DNA of 64,000 nt from Yoonia tamlensis (GTDB lineage Bacteria > Pseudomonadota > Alphaproteobacteria > Rhodobacterales > Rhodobacteraceae). The notes beneath the pieces are model-generated. The model worked only from the letters and a program-made list of their open reading frames with translations. It was not told the origin of the DNA and did not search any database. The stretch is taken from contig NZ_FOYP01000001.1 in the NCBI RefSeq assembly GCF_900115105.1, positions 505,472 through 569,471 of the forward strand, in the 5' to 3' direction. The translations under genes were made by a program, and so were the position numbers. This document shows, in pieces, positions 54,554-63,580 of the stretch (positions are counted from its first letter, which is position 1; every line of letters begins with the position of its first letter).

Positions 54554-56230
54554 TTATTCCGCTGCTATCGATTGTGGCTTTGGTTTTGGTTTGGCCCCGT
54601 GTTCGTATTCTTCAAGGAAATCCAAAACCTCTTGGCGGTAGTTGTAGTAATCAGGGTGCTGCAATAGCGCCTTGCGGGTGCGCGGGCGGGGCAGTTTTAC
54701 ATCGGTGATCTTGCCGATTGTGGCCTGTGGCCCGTTGGTCATCATGACCACGCGGTCGGCCAGCAAAATCGCCTCGTCGACATCATGGGTCACACAGATC
54801 GCGGTCACTTTGGTGCGCGACCAGACTTCCATCAGGACCTCTTGCAGTTCCCAGCGTGTCAGGCTGTCAAGCATCCCGAACGGTTCATCCAACAACAACA
54901 GTTTCGGCGACAACGCAAAGGCGCGCGCGATGCCCACCCGCTGTTTCATGCCGTTGGACATGCTTGATGCGGATTTATCCATGCTGTCGGCCAACCCGAC
55001 CCGTTCAAGATAGTATTCGATCACGTCCTGACGTTCGGCTTGGGAGGCTTTGGGGTAGACTTTATCAACCCCGATCGCCACGTTTTCCTTGGCCGAAAGC
55101 CAAGGGAACAGGTTCGGCGATTGGAACACAACCGCGCGTTCTGGGTCTGCGCCTTGCACATCCCAACCATCAAGGCGGATCGCACCCTTTGAAATCGGGT
55201 TGAGCCCAGCAGCCATTGTCAGCACGGTGGATTTGCCGCAGCCGGAATGGCCGATCAGGCTGATAAATTCACCCTTGTTGACCTTGAGGTTAAAGTCTTC
55301 GACCACCGTCAACGGCCCTTTGGGTGTCGGGTAGATCTTGTGCAGGCCAGAGAAAGTCAGGAAACCGTCGTCGCGTGCGCTTTCTTGGGCTTTTGCCACG
55401 GCGGCGGGCAGCCCGTGGATCGGGGTCACATCCGGCAAATGGCGCGTTTCGGCAACTTTGGACGCGATGCCCTTGTCCATCAGGTATTTGGTGACATCCG
55501 CGCGCAGTTTTTTGAAACCGTCGTGGTTGTTCATCTCGCTGCGCTCACGCGGGCGCGCGATATCGACGCTGAATTCATCGCCAAGCGTCCCATCAGGGTT
55601 CAGCGCGATGATACGGTCGGCGAGAATAATCGCCTCGTCCACGTCATTGGTGATCAGCACACAGGTCTTTTTATCGGCGTCCCAGATATGTTCGATCTCG
55701 TCCGCCAGATTGGCGCGGGTCAACGCGTCAAGCGCGGAAAGCGGCTCGTCCAGCAGCAAGACTTCGGGGTTCATGGCCAATGCACGGGCCACGTTGACCC
55801 GTTGACGCATCCCGCCCGACAATTCGGCAGGGCGGCGTGTCATCGCGTGGCCAAGGCCCACCATTTTGACGAAATGCGCTACCTTTTGCGCCTTTTCGTC
55901 CTTTGGCATTTTCGGGAACACGCTATCAAGCGCCAGCTGCACATTGCCCGCAACGGTCAGCCACGGCATCAGCGAATAGTTTTGAAAGATCACACCGCGT
56001 TCGGGGCCAGGGCCAGCGATTTCGGCGTCCTTAAAGGTGACCTTGCCGGATGACGGTTTTTCAAGGCCCGCCATCAGGTTGATAAGGGTGGTTTTTCCGG
56101 TGCCGGAAAAACCAAGGAGAACCAGAAATTCGCCTTCTTTGACATCAAGGTTGATGTTCTTCAGCACGTCCGCCTTGTGCAGGCCTTCGCCATAGCTTTT
56201 CGAGACGTTTTCAAACTTGAGAATGCTCAT
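54554..56230 (-). CDS. Nitrate ABC transporter, two fused ATPase domains
   Basis: A 558-aa protein containing two complete ABC ATPases, equivalent to NrtD-type domains joined in one chain. Domain 1 has Walker A LLGFSGTGKTTLI near residue 37 and signature ELSGGMRQRV; domain 2 has LIGHSGCGKSTV near residue 330 and the variant signature SMSNGMKQRV. Cyanobacterial NrtC instead fuses one ATPase to a NrtA-like sensor; no sensor domain is present here. It energises NrtB. The gap to nirB is only 3 bases. Confidence 0.92.
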   Translation of the reverse strand: MSILKFENVSKSYGEGLHKADVLKNINLDVKEGEFLVLLGFSGTGKTTLINLMAGLEKPSSGKVTFKDAEIAGPGPERGVIFQNYSLMPWLTVAGNVQLALDSVFPKMPKDEKAQKVAHFVKMVGLGHAMTRRPAELSGGMRQRVNVARALAMNPEVLLLDEPLSALDALTRANLADEIEHIWDADKKTCVLITNDVDEAIILADRIIALNPDGTLGDEFSVDIARPRERSEMNNHDGFKKLRADVTKYLMDKGIASKVAETRHLPDVTPIHGLPAAVAKAQESARDDGFLTFSGLHKIYPTPKGPLTVVEDFNLKVNKGEFISLIGHSGCGKSTVLTMAAGLNPISKGAIRLDGWDVQGADPERAVVFQSPNLFPWLSAKENVAIGVDKVYPKASQAERQDVIEYYLERVGLADSMDKSASSMSNGMKQRVGIARAFALSPKLLLLDEPFGMLDSLTRWELQEVLMEVWSRTKVTAICVTHDVDEAILLADRVVMMTNGPQATIGKITDVKLPRPRTRKALLQHPDYYNYRQEVLDFLEEYEHGAKPKPKPQSIAAE

Positions 56231-56234
56231 GATC

Positions 56235-57308
56235 TTACCGCTGCTCTGTAAAGGTGAACATGGATTGCAGGGCGTACATCACGCGATCCAACATAAAGCC
56301 GATGATCCCGATGGTCAGCACGGCCACCATGATTTTGGCCAGTGATTGTGACGACCCGTTCTGGAATTCATCCCAGACGAATTTGCCAAGACCGGGGTTT
56401 TGCGCCAGCATTTCGGCGGCGATCAGCACCATCCAGCCAACACCCAGCGACAGGCGCAAACCGGTAAAGATCAGCGGCAGCGCAGATGGCAAGACCAGTT
56501 TGGTGATCTTTGTATAAGTGTTCATTTTCAGAACCTTGGACACCGACACGAGGTCCTTGTCGATGCTTGCCACACCCAAGGATGTGTTGATCAGCGTGGG
56601 CCAAAGCGAACAAAGCGTCACGGTAATCGCGGAGACAAGGAATGATTTCGAGAACATCCCGTCATTGGTCGCGTAAACGGCGGACACGATCATGGTCACG
56701 ATAGGCAACCACGCAAGCGGCGAGACGGGTTTGAAAATCTGGATCATCGGGTTGATGGCCGCGTTTGCCGTCGGGCTAAGTCCGGCCATGATCCCCAAGG
56801 GAATAGCGACGATTGACGCAATCAGGAAGCCAAAGAAGACCGTTTTGATCGAGGTCCAGATCTGGTCGTAATAGGTGGGTTTGCCGGTATAGGGGCGGTC
56901 GCGCACCTTGTCAGGTTCGCCATTGGCGATGTGTTCTGCATTGCGCGCCTCTTGGCGTTCGTAGAACTCTACTTCTTTTTCGCCTTCGCGGATGGCGTCG
57001 TCATGCAGGTTGCCAACCTGTTCCCAGACTTCGGCCGGGCCAGGGATCGCGCCCAGTGATGTTTGCACCTTGGGGGCCAATGTGCCCCAAGCGACAAGAA
57101 AAATCCCGATCGCAAGGACAGGCACGCCAAGCAGGCGCCAGATTTCTTTCATTTGCGCGCGCGGATTGTCACCGGCGATGGCCTTGAGGATCGGGGTCAT
57201 CCACGACAGGCCCAGAACCTGGAACCAAGCGTCTGCCTTGTTGATCCGCGTAAACAGCCGGGCGCGGCGGGCCTCGGCGTTAAGGGTATCTGGGTCGATT
57301 GCGGTCAT
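56235..57308 (-). CDS. nrtB: Nitrate ABC transporter permease
   Basis: A 357-aa permease of the nitrate/sulfonate/taurine type. A first helix near residue 72 is followed by about 75 hydrophilic residues (HDDAIREGEKEVEFYERQEA region), then five helices. The coupling motif region is DKDLVSVSKVLKMNTYTKIT and the C-terminal half has LRLSLGVGWMVLIAAEML, a family hallmark. It lies between nrtA and the fused ATPase, 4 bases from the latter. Confidence 0.93.
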   Translation of the reverse strand: MTAIDPDTLNAEARRARLFTRINKADAWFQVLGLSWMTPILKAIAGDNPRAQMKEIWRLLGVPVLAIGIFLVAWGTLAPKVQTSLGAIPGPAEVWEQVGNLHDDAIREGEKEVEFYERQEARNAEHIANGEPDKVRDRPYTGKPTYYDQIWTSIKTVFFGFLIASIVAIPLGIMAGLSPTANAAINPMIQIFKPVSPLAWLPIVTMIVSAVYATNDGMFSKSFLVSAITVTLCSLWPTLINTSLGVASIDKDLVSVSKVLKMNTYTKITKLVLPSALPLIFTGLRLSLGVGWMVLIAAEMLAQNPGLGKFVWDEFQNGSSQSLAKIMVAVLTIGIIGFMLDRVMYALQSMFTFTEQR

Positions 57309-57346
57309 GATCTTTTGTCCTGTGGTCTATGCGGGCAATGGGAATT

Positions 57347-57371
57347 GCCCCACCCCGGCATGGGGTGGGGC
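57347..57371 (-). other. Hairpin between nrtA and nrtB
   Basis: Perfect 10-base stem GCCCCACCCC, 5-base loop, GGGGTGGGGC, 9 bases after the nrtA stop. No T-run. It probably protects the nrtA message and lowers expression of downstream genes relative to the binding protein. Confidence 0.65.
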
Positions 57372-57380
57372 GTTGATGGG

Positions 57381-58751
57381 TTATTCTTGGATTTCGCTGC
57401 CAACGATGGTCTGCGTGCCCTTCAGCCCGATTGGCAGGCTGTCGAGATAGGCGTTTGGTGCGCGACCGTCATATGCAATGCCGTCGATGATATCCTCGGC
57501 GGGTGTTGGCGCCTTAAAGCCGTCGCTGTCCCAAGGGAAATCAGCCTCGTTTGCCAAGCCTTCGTCGACCAGCAGGCGCGCGGCTTCAAGGTAGATGTCG
57601 GGGCGGTAGACGCTTTGCGCGGTTTCAATGAACCATTCGTCTGTTTGTGGCTCGGCGATTTGGCCCCAGCGGCGCATCTGTGTCAGATACCAGATCGCAT
57701 CCGAATAGAACGGGTAAGTCGCGTTATAGCGGAAGAACACGTTGAAATCAGGGACTTCGCGCACATCGCCTTTTTCGTATTCGAATGTGCCGGTCATCGA
57801 GTTGGCGATCACTTCGGCATCAGCGCCCACGTATTCGGAACGTGCCAGAATTTCCACGGCTTCTTCGCGGTTGGCATTGTCGTTTTCATCCAGCCAGATT
57901 GCGGCGCGGATCAGCGCTTTGGTCAGGGCAATGGTTGTGTTGGGGTTTTCTTCGGCAAATTCAGCAGAGATCCCGAACACTTTTTCGGGGTTGTTGCGCC
58001 ACAATTCATAGTCCGTGATCACCGGAACACCGATGCCTTTGAACACAGCGGCCTGATTCCATGGTTCGCCAACGCTATAGCCAAAGATTGTGCCGGCTTC
58101 CAATGTTGCTGGCATTTGCGGTGGCGGGGTTACTGACAACAGAACATCCGCGCCGATCTGGCCGCTGATGTCGTCAGGTGAATAATAGCCTGGCTCCAGG
58201 CCGCCAGCAGCCAACCAGTAACGCAATTCGTAGTTATGCGTGGACACAGGGAAAACCATGCCCATGTTGAAAGGGATGCCTTGGTCTTTGTAATCTTCAA
58301 CGACCGGACCCAATGCGCTTGCGCTGATCGGGTGTTGCGGGCGACCGTCGTCCATCAATGGCACATTCGGTTTCATCTGTTCCCAAACGTCGTTGGAAAC
58401 GGTGATGCCGTTACCGTTCAGATCCATTGAAAACGGGGTGATGATATGGGCTTCGGTGCCGTAGCCGATTGTCGCTGCCAATGGCTGACCCGCCAACATA
58501 TGCGCACCGTCAAGCTGTCCGTCGATCACACCATCCAGCAGGACTTTCCAGTTTGCCTGCGCCTCAAGCGTCACAAACAGGCCCTCGTCTTCGAAATAGC
58601 CGTTTTCATAGGCCACAGCCAAAGGGGCCATATCTGTCAGCTTGATAAAACCGAAAGTCAGGTCTTCTTTTTCAAGGTCAAGCGATTGAGCCATCGCTGT
58701 GGTGCCAAGCAGAACGCTGGCAGTTAGCGTGAGTGGGAGGGTTTTTAGCAT
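57381..58751 (-). CDS. nrtA: Nitrate ABC transporter substrate-binding protein
   Basis: A 456-aa periplasmic binding protein of the NrtA/CmpA family. The start at 58751 is preceded by AAGGA, and gives a Sec signal peptide ([20 protein letters not shown], cut after AQ). Family segments are [20 protein letters not shown] near residue 30, [13 protein letters not shown] near 82, [12 protein letters not shown] and [16 protein letters not shown] text ([18 protein letters not shown]) near 350. The frame runs open into the leader upstream, but that part is regulatory RNA. Confidence 0.95.
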   Translation of the reverse strand: MLKTLPLTLTASVLLGTTAMAQSLDLEKEDLTFGFIKLTDMAPLAVAYENGYFEDEGLFVTLEAQANWKVLLDGVIDGQLDGAHMLAGQPLAATIGYGTEAHIITPFSMDLNGNGITVSNDVWEQMKPNVPLMDDGRPQHPISASALGPVVEDYKDQGIPFNMGMVFPVSTHNYELRYWLAAGGLEPGYYSPDDISGQIGADVLLSVTPPPQMPATLEAGTIFGYSVGEPWNQAAVFKGIGVPVITDYELWRNNPEKVFGISAEFAEENPNTTIALTKALIRAAIWLDENDNANREEAVEILARSEYVGADAEVIANSMTGTFEYEKGDVREVPDFNVFFRYNATYPFYSDAIWYLTQMRRWGQIAEPQTDEWFIETAQSVYRPDIYLEAARLLVDEGLANEADFPWDSDGFKAPTPAEDIIDGIAYDGRAPNAYLDSLPIGLKGTQTIVGSEIQE

Positions 58752-58781
58752 GTTGCGGTCCTTGTTGGTGTTGGTCAAAAC

Positions 58782-58840
58782 AAAAAAGCCGCTCGAAACC
58801 AATGTGCAGGGGAGGCTGCACAAGTGTTTCGAGCGGCTTT
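58782..58840 (-). terminator. Leader terminator controlling nrtA (attenuator)
   Basis: On the minus strand AAAGCCGCTCGAAAC pairs with GTTTCGAGCGGCTTT, with an inner stem TGTGCAG/CTGCACA, and is followed directly by TTTT. It lies 31 bases before the nrtA ATG and after the nasS stop, so RNA polymerase must read through it to express the whole nitrate operon. This is the expected target of NasT antitermination. Confidence 0.88.
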
Positions 58841-58878
58841 GCTCAGTTCGTGAAATCCCGTTCGGCGGGAATATCGCT

Positions 58879-58896
58879 AAAGACGCCATTGTCTTT
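58879..58896 (-). ncRNA. ANTAR-type hexaloop hairpin in the nas leader
   Basis: In the minus-strand RNA, AAAGAC, six-base loop AATGGC, GTCTTT. Loop positions 1 (A) and 4 (G) match the conserved bases of ANTAR-protein targets. ANTAR sites are normally two such hairpins; the second is less clear. Candidates are the stems at about 58857-58871 (TCCCG/CGGGA, 5-base loop) and 58915-58936 (GCTTGA/TCAAGC). Confidence 0.7.
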
Positions 58897-58933
58897 GTTG
58901 GGACCATCATCGCGCTTGAGAGATTGAATTCAA

Positions 58934-58976
58934 GCTGCACTGCAGCGCGAAAACGGAAAAATTGCTGCAGTACAGC
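58934..58976. promoter_or_regulatory. Two near-palindromes 30 bases apart upstream of the nas leader
   Basis: GCTGCACTGCAGC (58934-58946) and GCTGCAGTACAGC (58964-58976) are both near-palindromic, with centres 30 bases apart, about three helix turns. The second extends to a stem AATTGCTG/CAGCAATT. They lie between the nasS stop and the antitermination hairpin and may be sites for a dimeric activator or RNA stems at the transcript start. Confidence 0.45.
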
Positions 58977-58993
58977 AATTGCCTATTTTTTAA

Positions 58994-60172
58994 TCACTCT
59001 GGCGCGCTAAAGTCGAATATTTTGCCATCAAAGAATGCATCCGGCCCTAGAATCATCTCGCCTTTGGTCGACGCAACTGCCGTGGGATGGCGCAATGCGC
59101 CTTCGATTTTTGCGGATGCGCCGGGCATATCCACGCCCAGCGGCGCCAGATTTTCACGGAACAAATCGCTACGAAAACAGGCCGATCCGCGTGCGACGGC
59201 ATCCTTTAGGTCGTGGCCCGTCCATGCGGCAATTCGTTCGCCGATCCATGCGCCCTGACTGCGCCACGGGAAATTGCCTGCATTATCATTGAAGAACAGA
59301 AAATGCGGCGGTTGGGTCGGGGCCGCGCCTTTGCGCGGCACGATCTGGCCGAAAATTGCGGGATCGATGGCCTCGTGCGGCAGATCGATATGCTGGCTGC
59401 GTGCAAGCAGTTCGACCGCGAGCGGCTTGTTTTGCGGTTGGTCAAGCCAGCAGGTCGCGCGGTAGATTGCCCGCATCAAGCGACGGCAGGCATCGGGGTT
59501 TGCGTCGATCCACGCGCGGGTCGCGCCCAAGACTTTTTCAGGTGCAAACTGCCAGATCGCAGAGCCCGGCAGCACCAGTTCGGCCACGCCTTGCTGGACG
59601 GCCGCCGTGCCCCAAGGTTCGCCGACGCAAAACATATCTAGCGTCCCTTCGGCCATTGCTGCGGCCATGCGCGGCGGCGGTACGGTCACAATTTCAACGC
59701 GGTCGCTGTGAAACGCGCGATGTTCTGACAACCAATGTTCAAGCAACATCCGGTGCATGGAAAACGGAAACGGGGTGCCGATCCGGATCGGATCGCGTCC
59801 GGTTGCAAACAATGCCTTTGCTGCTTCAGCGGGCCGTGTGAAATCCGCGTCCCATCCGGCGGTCTGCATATCGCGCGCAAGGCTGTTTGAAACCCCGACA
59901 ACAGTGCCGTTTACAGAAAGCACCATCAAGGCATCGACTTGGGTCGGCAGGCCGCTTTTGCCAAGTGTCATCGCGATCGGCATCGGCGACAGCATATGTG
60001 CCGCATCAATCTGGCCAAGCGCCAAAAGATCGCGCAGCGCCGCCCATGAAGGCTGTTTGACAAGCCGCAAATCGACACCTTCGTCGCGCGCGAAATTCAA
60101 TTCGCGCGCAATAATCAGCGGTGCTGCATCGACAAGCGGCAAGAACCCGCATCTGATCTTATGCATTGTCAT
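58994..60172 (-). CDS. nasS: Nitrate sensor NasS
   Basis: A 392-aa NrtA-like protein without signal peptide (MTMHKIRCGFLPLVDAAPLI), hence cytoplasmic. It has the nitrate-binding-protein core: HMLSPMPIAMTLGKSG, GTPFPFSMHRMLLEHWLSEH, CVGEPWGTAAVQQG and FLFFNDNAGNFPWRSQGAWI. In Azotobacter, Paracoccus and others NasS holds NasT inactive until nitrate binds. It overlaps nasT by 4 bases (same transcript, translationally coupled) and precedes the regulated leader. Confidence 0.92.
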   Translation of the reverse strand: MTMHKIRCGFLPLVDAAPLIIARELNFARDEGVDLRLVKQPSWAALRDLLALGQIDAAHMLSPMPIAMTLGKSGLPTQVDALMVLSVNGTVVGVSNSLARDMQTAGWDADFTRPAEAAKALFATGRDPIRIGTPFPFSMHRMLLEHWLSEHRAFHSDRVEIVTVPPPRMAAAMAEGTLDMFCVGEPWGTAAVQQGVAELVLPGSAIWQFAPEKVLGATRAWIDANPDACRRLMRAIYRATCWLDQPQNKPLAVELLARSQHIDLPHEAIDPAIFGQIVPRKGAAPTQPPHFLFFNDNAGNFPWRSQGAWIGERIAAWTGHDLKDAVARGSACFRSDLFRENLAPLGVDMPGASAKIEGALRHPTAVASTKGEMILGPDAFFDGKIFDFSAPE

Positions 60173-60753
60173 CCAAGTAGATCCGCCGCTGTCACCAGTG
60201 CCTGTGCCACATCAATCACCTTGCGGCCCTGATCCATCGCGGTCTTGCGCAGCAGGGTATAGGCCCGTTCTTCGTCGATGCCGCGCGCCGTCATAAGCAG
60301 GCCCTTGGCACGGTCAATTGTCTTGCGATCCGTGAGCGCCTGTTTGGCTGCATTCAGCTCAAGGCGCATCTGTTCAATCATCTTGAACCGCGCAATCGCC
60401 GTTTCAAGCACAGGTTTGATCCGGTTCTTTTGCAACCCGTCCACCACATAGGCGCTTAGCCCCGCACTAATTGCAGCTTGGGTCAGGTCCGAATCCGAGC
60501 GGTCCACAAACATCGCGACCGGACGCGACTGCGCATGCGATATATGGCCGATGTGTTCCAATGTGTCGCGGTCCGGATGGGCAAGGTCGATCAACACGAT
60601 ATCGGGGTCGATCTGTGTCAGCTTTTTGGCAAGTGCAGAGATCTCAGCGACAACATAGACGCTGCTCCAGCCCGCATCCTTGAGCGCGTCAATAATATCC
60701 TGCGCGCGCATGGCGTCAGGTTCAACGACAAGAATCTTGAGGGTGGTGTCCAT
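60169..60753 (-). CDS. nasT: Nitrate-responsive antiterminator NasT (ANTAR domain)
   Basis: A 194-aa regulator with an N-terminal receiver-like domain (ILVVEPDAMRAQDIIDALKD, VLIDLAHPD near residue 55) and a C-terminal ANTAR RNA-binding domain near residues 125-190 (ALTDRKTIDRAKGLLMTARG, DEERAYTLLRKTAMDQGRKV, then IDVAQAL). Free NasT binds the leader hairpins and stops terminator formation. It is the first gene of the nitrate locus. Confidence 0.93.
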   Translation of the reverse strand: MDTTLKILVVEPDAMRAQDIIDALKDAGWSSVYVVAEISALAKKLTQIDPDIVLIDLAHPDRDTLEHIGHISHAQSRPVAMFVDRSDSDLTQAAISAGLSAYVVDGLQKNRIKPVLETAIARFKMIEQMRLELNAAKQALTDRKTIDRAKGLLMTARGIDEERAYTLLRKTAMDQGRKVIDVAQALVTAADLLG

Positions 60754-60875
60754 AGCATGCAGCTAGCAGAAACAGCGGCGCTGCGCAGATCGCAAAAGGT
60801 GATTGGGTCTGGCTTGATTGGATTTGCACGCTAAATGGGCGCGGATGGGTTGCCTGCTTAAATGATGGGCGAAAA

Positions 60876-61643
60876 TCAAACCTGCCGCACGTGGTCGGCA
60901 ATGCGTGCGTCGACCTTGGCCTTGAAAGCAAGAGTCGCTTCGCGCGACAAAGCAAGCATTTCCGGGCGTGAAATGCCGCGACCAATATCACCGTGCCAGT
61001 CGGTAGGTGAGGACATCAGCGGAGGCTGCAGATAGTGACCAAATTTGTTTGAGAATGGAATGCAAATCGCTTTGCGGCCCATGAGCAATGCCCAATATAC
61101 ACCGTGGTACGAATTTGACACAACTGTTTCGCCACTGGCAATAAAACTGAGTGCGGTGTTCAAGTCTCCACAGACATTATTTTCGGTAGGCATTTCTTGC
61201 GGGATATTCAGTTTCATCTGCTTCGTCTTGCCAGCATGGGCATAAAAGACAACCTTGTGCGAGGGCGGCGGTGGATTGTCGAATAGTGGGGACATGCAAC
61301 TTGGGCAGGGCGCATATTCATACCGGTCGTCGCCAAAGTCACGCGAACCAATAAGATCCATCCTGCGTTTCGAGATGAAATGGCGTGGTGAAATCAAGAA
61401 CGATTTGTTTGATCCAATGCCCCACGCAATATTCAGCACCCTCTTGTTTCGAGTAACACCTTTATAGTGCGACAGCCCTCTGAAAATTTGTCCCCCGCCA
61501 TAGATACCGACATCATGCGCGGGCGTATCTGCGGCGCGCAGATCCGAAACCGTTGCATCGCCCCAGTCAAAGTAGTCGAATGGCGAGCAACTGCGATCAC
61601 CCACATTCTTTGTGTCGCGCAGGTGCTGGAAATGTAGTTTCAT
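60876..61643 (-). CDS. Polysaccharide pyruvyl transferase family protein
   Basis: A 255-aa protein from an ATG with AAGGA 8 bases upstream. Family segments include HDVGIYGGGQIFRGLS near residue 45, IGSRDFGDDRYEYAPCPSCM near 98, and SNSYHGVYWALLMGRKAICI near 178, matching CsaB/WcaK-like enzymes that add pyruvate ketals to surface glycans. It is somewhat shorter than typical family members (about 300-400 aa). It overlaps the upstream GT25 gene by 4 bases. Confidence 0.8.
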   Translation of the reverse strand: MKLHFQHLRDTKNVGDRSCSPFDYFDWGDATVSDLRAADTPAHDVGIYGGGQIFRGLSHYKGVTRNKRVLNIAWGIGSNKSFLISPRHFISKRRMDLIGSRDFGDDRYEYAPCPSCMSPLFDNPPPPSHKVVFYAHAGKTKQMKLNIPQEMPTENNVCGDLNTALSFIASGETVVSNSYHGVYWALLMGRKAICIPFSNKFGHYLQPPLMSSPTDWHGDIGRGISRPEMLALSREATLAFKAKVDARIADHVRQV

Positions 61644-62425
61644 AAGAGGGTCCTTTTCGACGGCCAGATCCGTCCTTTTTTTGCCAGCCAGAAAATACGT
61701 CGAAAGTAATTGCCAGCCTTTAGTCGATAATGCGGGAGCCGGCGGTACCATCTGAATTTGTTCACCAGCCCAAAATTTGCACCCGTGATCGAGCTGACAT
61801 CGCCATCGTCGACATGGCTTGTAAAGGGCTCGAGCCCCATCTGCCGGAAATCATGTTTGAAAAACCGGTTGAGCTCGTGGTCAAGCGCGCGGGTTTGCGG
61901 CCATAGGTTGGGCAGCAACCGCTTGGCCACGTCCTTGTGCAACAAATATGCCGCGTTGCCGGTGAATGGTCCGGCATAGGCGTTCAGCGTGTACCGCCCG
62001 ATCCTGCCTTGGCCAATCGGCAGTTTTGCACGGATGCAATTGAACCGCACAGTGTCCCAATGCGCCGCACCCGCGAGCGCAAGATCAAGGCTTTCCAGAA
62101 AATCATCATGAAAGACGACATCATCTTCGAGGATCAGTGCCACCTTGTGATCCGAGGCAACAAATGCCTCCCAAACGGCGATATGGCTGGCGTAACAGCC
62201 CATTTTTCCGGGTAGTATCGGACTGCCCATATTGCGCGCATAGGCGGCGGCATCGGCCCGTTCGGCAAGCGTTGCTTGGTGGTCTTTGCCATAGATCGCC
62301 GGAAACCGCGTATAGCTAAGGCCCAGCTTATCCAGCTGTGCAACCATATCCGCAAGCCGGTCCGTATCGCGGTCAAGGTTGATCAGCCAGATGCCAAGGT
62401 CAGCGCGCGAAAACGGGTTACCCAT
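61640..62425 (-). CDS. Glycosyltransferase family 25 protein
   Basis: A 261-aa enzyme of the LPS-type GT25 family. IWLINLDRDTDRLADM near residue 12 is the family N-terminus, MGCYASHIAVWEAFV near 75 and ALILEDDVVFHDDF near 96 contain the conserved acidic EDD motif for metal/nucleotide-sugar binding, and FTGNAAYLLHKDVAKRLLP near 155 follows. It likely adds a hexose to a lipopolysaccharide or capsule chain. It overlaps neuB by 8 bases and the pyruvyltransferase by 4. Confidence 0.88.
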   Translation of the reverse strand: MGNPFSRADLGIWLINLDRDTDRLADMVAQLDKLGLSYTRFPAIYGKDHQATLAERADAAAYARNMGSPILPGKMGCYASHIAVWEAFVASDHKVALILEDDVVFHDDFLESLDLALAGAAHWDTVRFNCIRAKLPIGQGRIGRYTLNAYAGPFTGNAAYLLHKDVAKRLLPNLWPQTRALDHELNRFFKHDFRQMGLEPFTSHVDDGDVSSITGANFGLVNKFRWYRRLPHYRLKAGNYFRRIFWLAKKGRIWPSKRTLL

Positions 62426-63449
62426 CCAGATCGGACCATTTCAACTGTGTGTTGCGCGTGACGGCGCGGGCTAGTGTTTTGCCGACGACCTTGTCAAAAT
62501 CATAGCCCGCGATTTCACCTGAACCGGGGCGGCGGGCCCAGATATCGGCCTCGGTAATGACGTGGCCTGCGGGCAGGTCGCGGTCGGCGACCACGCTGGC
62601 GCGGGCAAAACGGTAGACGTCTTCTTCGGCGGCGGTGCGCTGTTTGGGGTTGCGCAGGGCCGTATGGATTTCGCGGGACCGGTCGATGATATGGCGCAGC
62701 TCTGACGGGTCCATCGAATTGATGATGTCAGGGCCTTTGCGATAGCGGCTGTCGGTGTAATGGCGTTCCAGAATGCACGCACCCAGCGCGACAGAGGCCA
62801 GCGCCATTTCCGGCCCGATCGAATGATCCGAAAACCCGACAACGGCATTTGGGAATGCGTTTTTCAGGTCAGTAACGCCTTGCAAGGATACGATTTCAGG
62901 CGGTGACGGGTAGAGGTTGGTGCATTCAAGCAACGCATATTCAATGCCTGCATCCTCGAGAATTTGCACGGAGGCCCGCACGGAATCGATGCTTTGCATG
63001 CCCGTTGACATGATCACAGGTTTGCCCATCCGCGCGATGTGGCGGATCAGTGGCAGGTTGTCGGCCTCGCCTGATCCGATTTTGAACGCGGGCACCCCCA
63101 GATCATACAAAAAATCGGCGGCGGCGCGGCTGAACGGCGTGGAAATCCAGATCATGCCAAGGCTTTCAGTATAGTCTTTCAGCGCCTTTTCATCCTCAAG
63201 CGATAGCGCGCAAGCTGCCATCACATCCCAGATCGACACATCCGCGTTGGGCGGGAAAATCTGTTTTGCTTCTTCGGTCATCTCGTCTTCGATGATATGG
63301 GTCTGGTGCTTGATCATTTCGCAGCCAGAGGCGGCCGCGAGGCGCACCATTTCTTTGGCGACCGACAGGTCACCACCGTGGTTAATGCCAATCTCGGCGA
63401 TCACCAGCGGCGGGTGTTCTGGTCCAATTTTACGGCCTGCAATTTCCAA
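62418..63449 (-). CDS. neuB: N-acetylneuraminate synthase family protein (NeuB-like)
   Basis: A 343-aa sialic-acid-type synthase that condenses phosphoenolpyruvate with an amino sugar. The TIM barrel shows PPLVIAEIGINHGGDLSVAK near residue 12, EMIKHQTHI near 44, FKIGSGEADNLPLI near 130, MSTGMQ, CTNLYPSP, GFSDHSIGPEMALASVALGA and ERHYTDSR; the C-terminal SAF/antifreeze-like domain starts near residue 280 (SVVADRDLPAGHVI). The start is a TTG with a strong AGGAG site 8 bases upstream. The sugar may be Neu5Ac or a related nonulosonate such as legionaminate; this cannot be told here. Confidence 0.88.
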   Translation of the reverse strand: MEIAGRKIGPEHPPLVIAEIGINHGGDLSVAKEMVRLAAASGCEMIKHQTHIIEDEMTEEAKQIFPPNADVSIWDVMAACALSLEDEKALKDYTESLGMIWISTPFSRAAADFLYDLGVPAFKIGSGEADNLPLIRHIARMGKPVIMSTGMQSIDSVRASVQILEDAGIEYALLECTNLYPSPPEIVSLQGVTDLKNAFPNAVVGFSDHSIGPEMALASVALGACILERHYTDSRYRKGPDIINSMDPSELRHIIDRSREIHTALRNPKQRTAAEEDVYRFARASVVADRDLPAGHVITEADIWARRPGSGEIAGYDFDKVVGKTLARAVTRNTQLKWSDLDG

Positions 63450-63580
63450 GGGTATTCTCCTGCGCGATGCTATTGCCCCGGTTCTAGGGGTTTTGACGCC
63501 ACGGAGCAATTGCACAGATTGATTGCAAAACGCGGCCAATTGGTCCAAGTCACGGGTCAATGACCTAAATTGGACCCGCG

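Noticed and set aside
53711..54667. 318-codon plus-strand frame antisense to the nirB start
   Set aside because: Same reason: antisense to a certain gene, low-complexity His/Gln-rich, no ribosome site.
57063..58136. 357-codon plus-strand frame across nrtB/nrtA
   Set aside because: Crosses two well-supported genes on the other strand and has no recognisable protein features.
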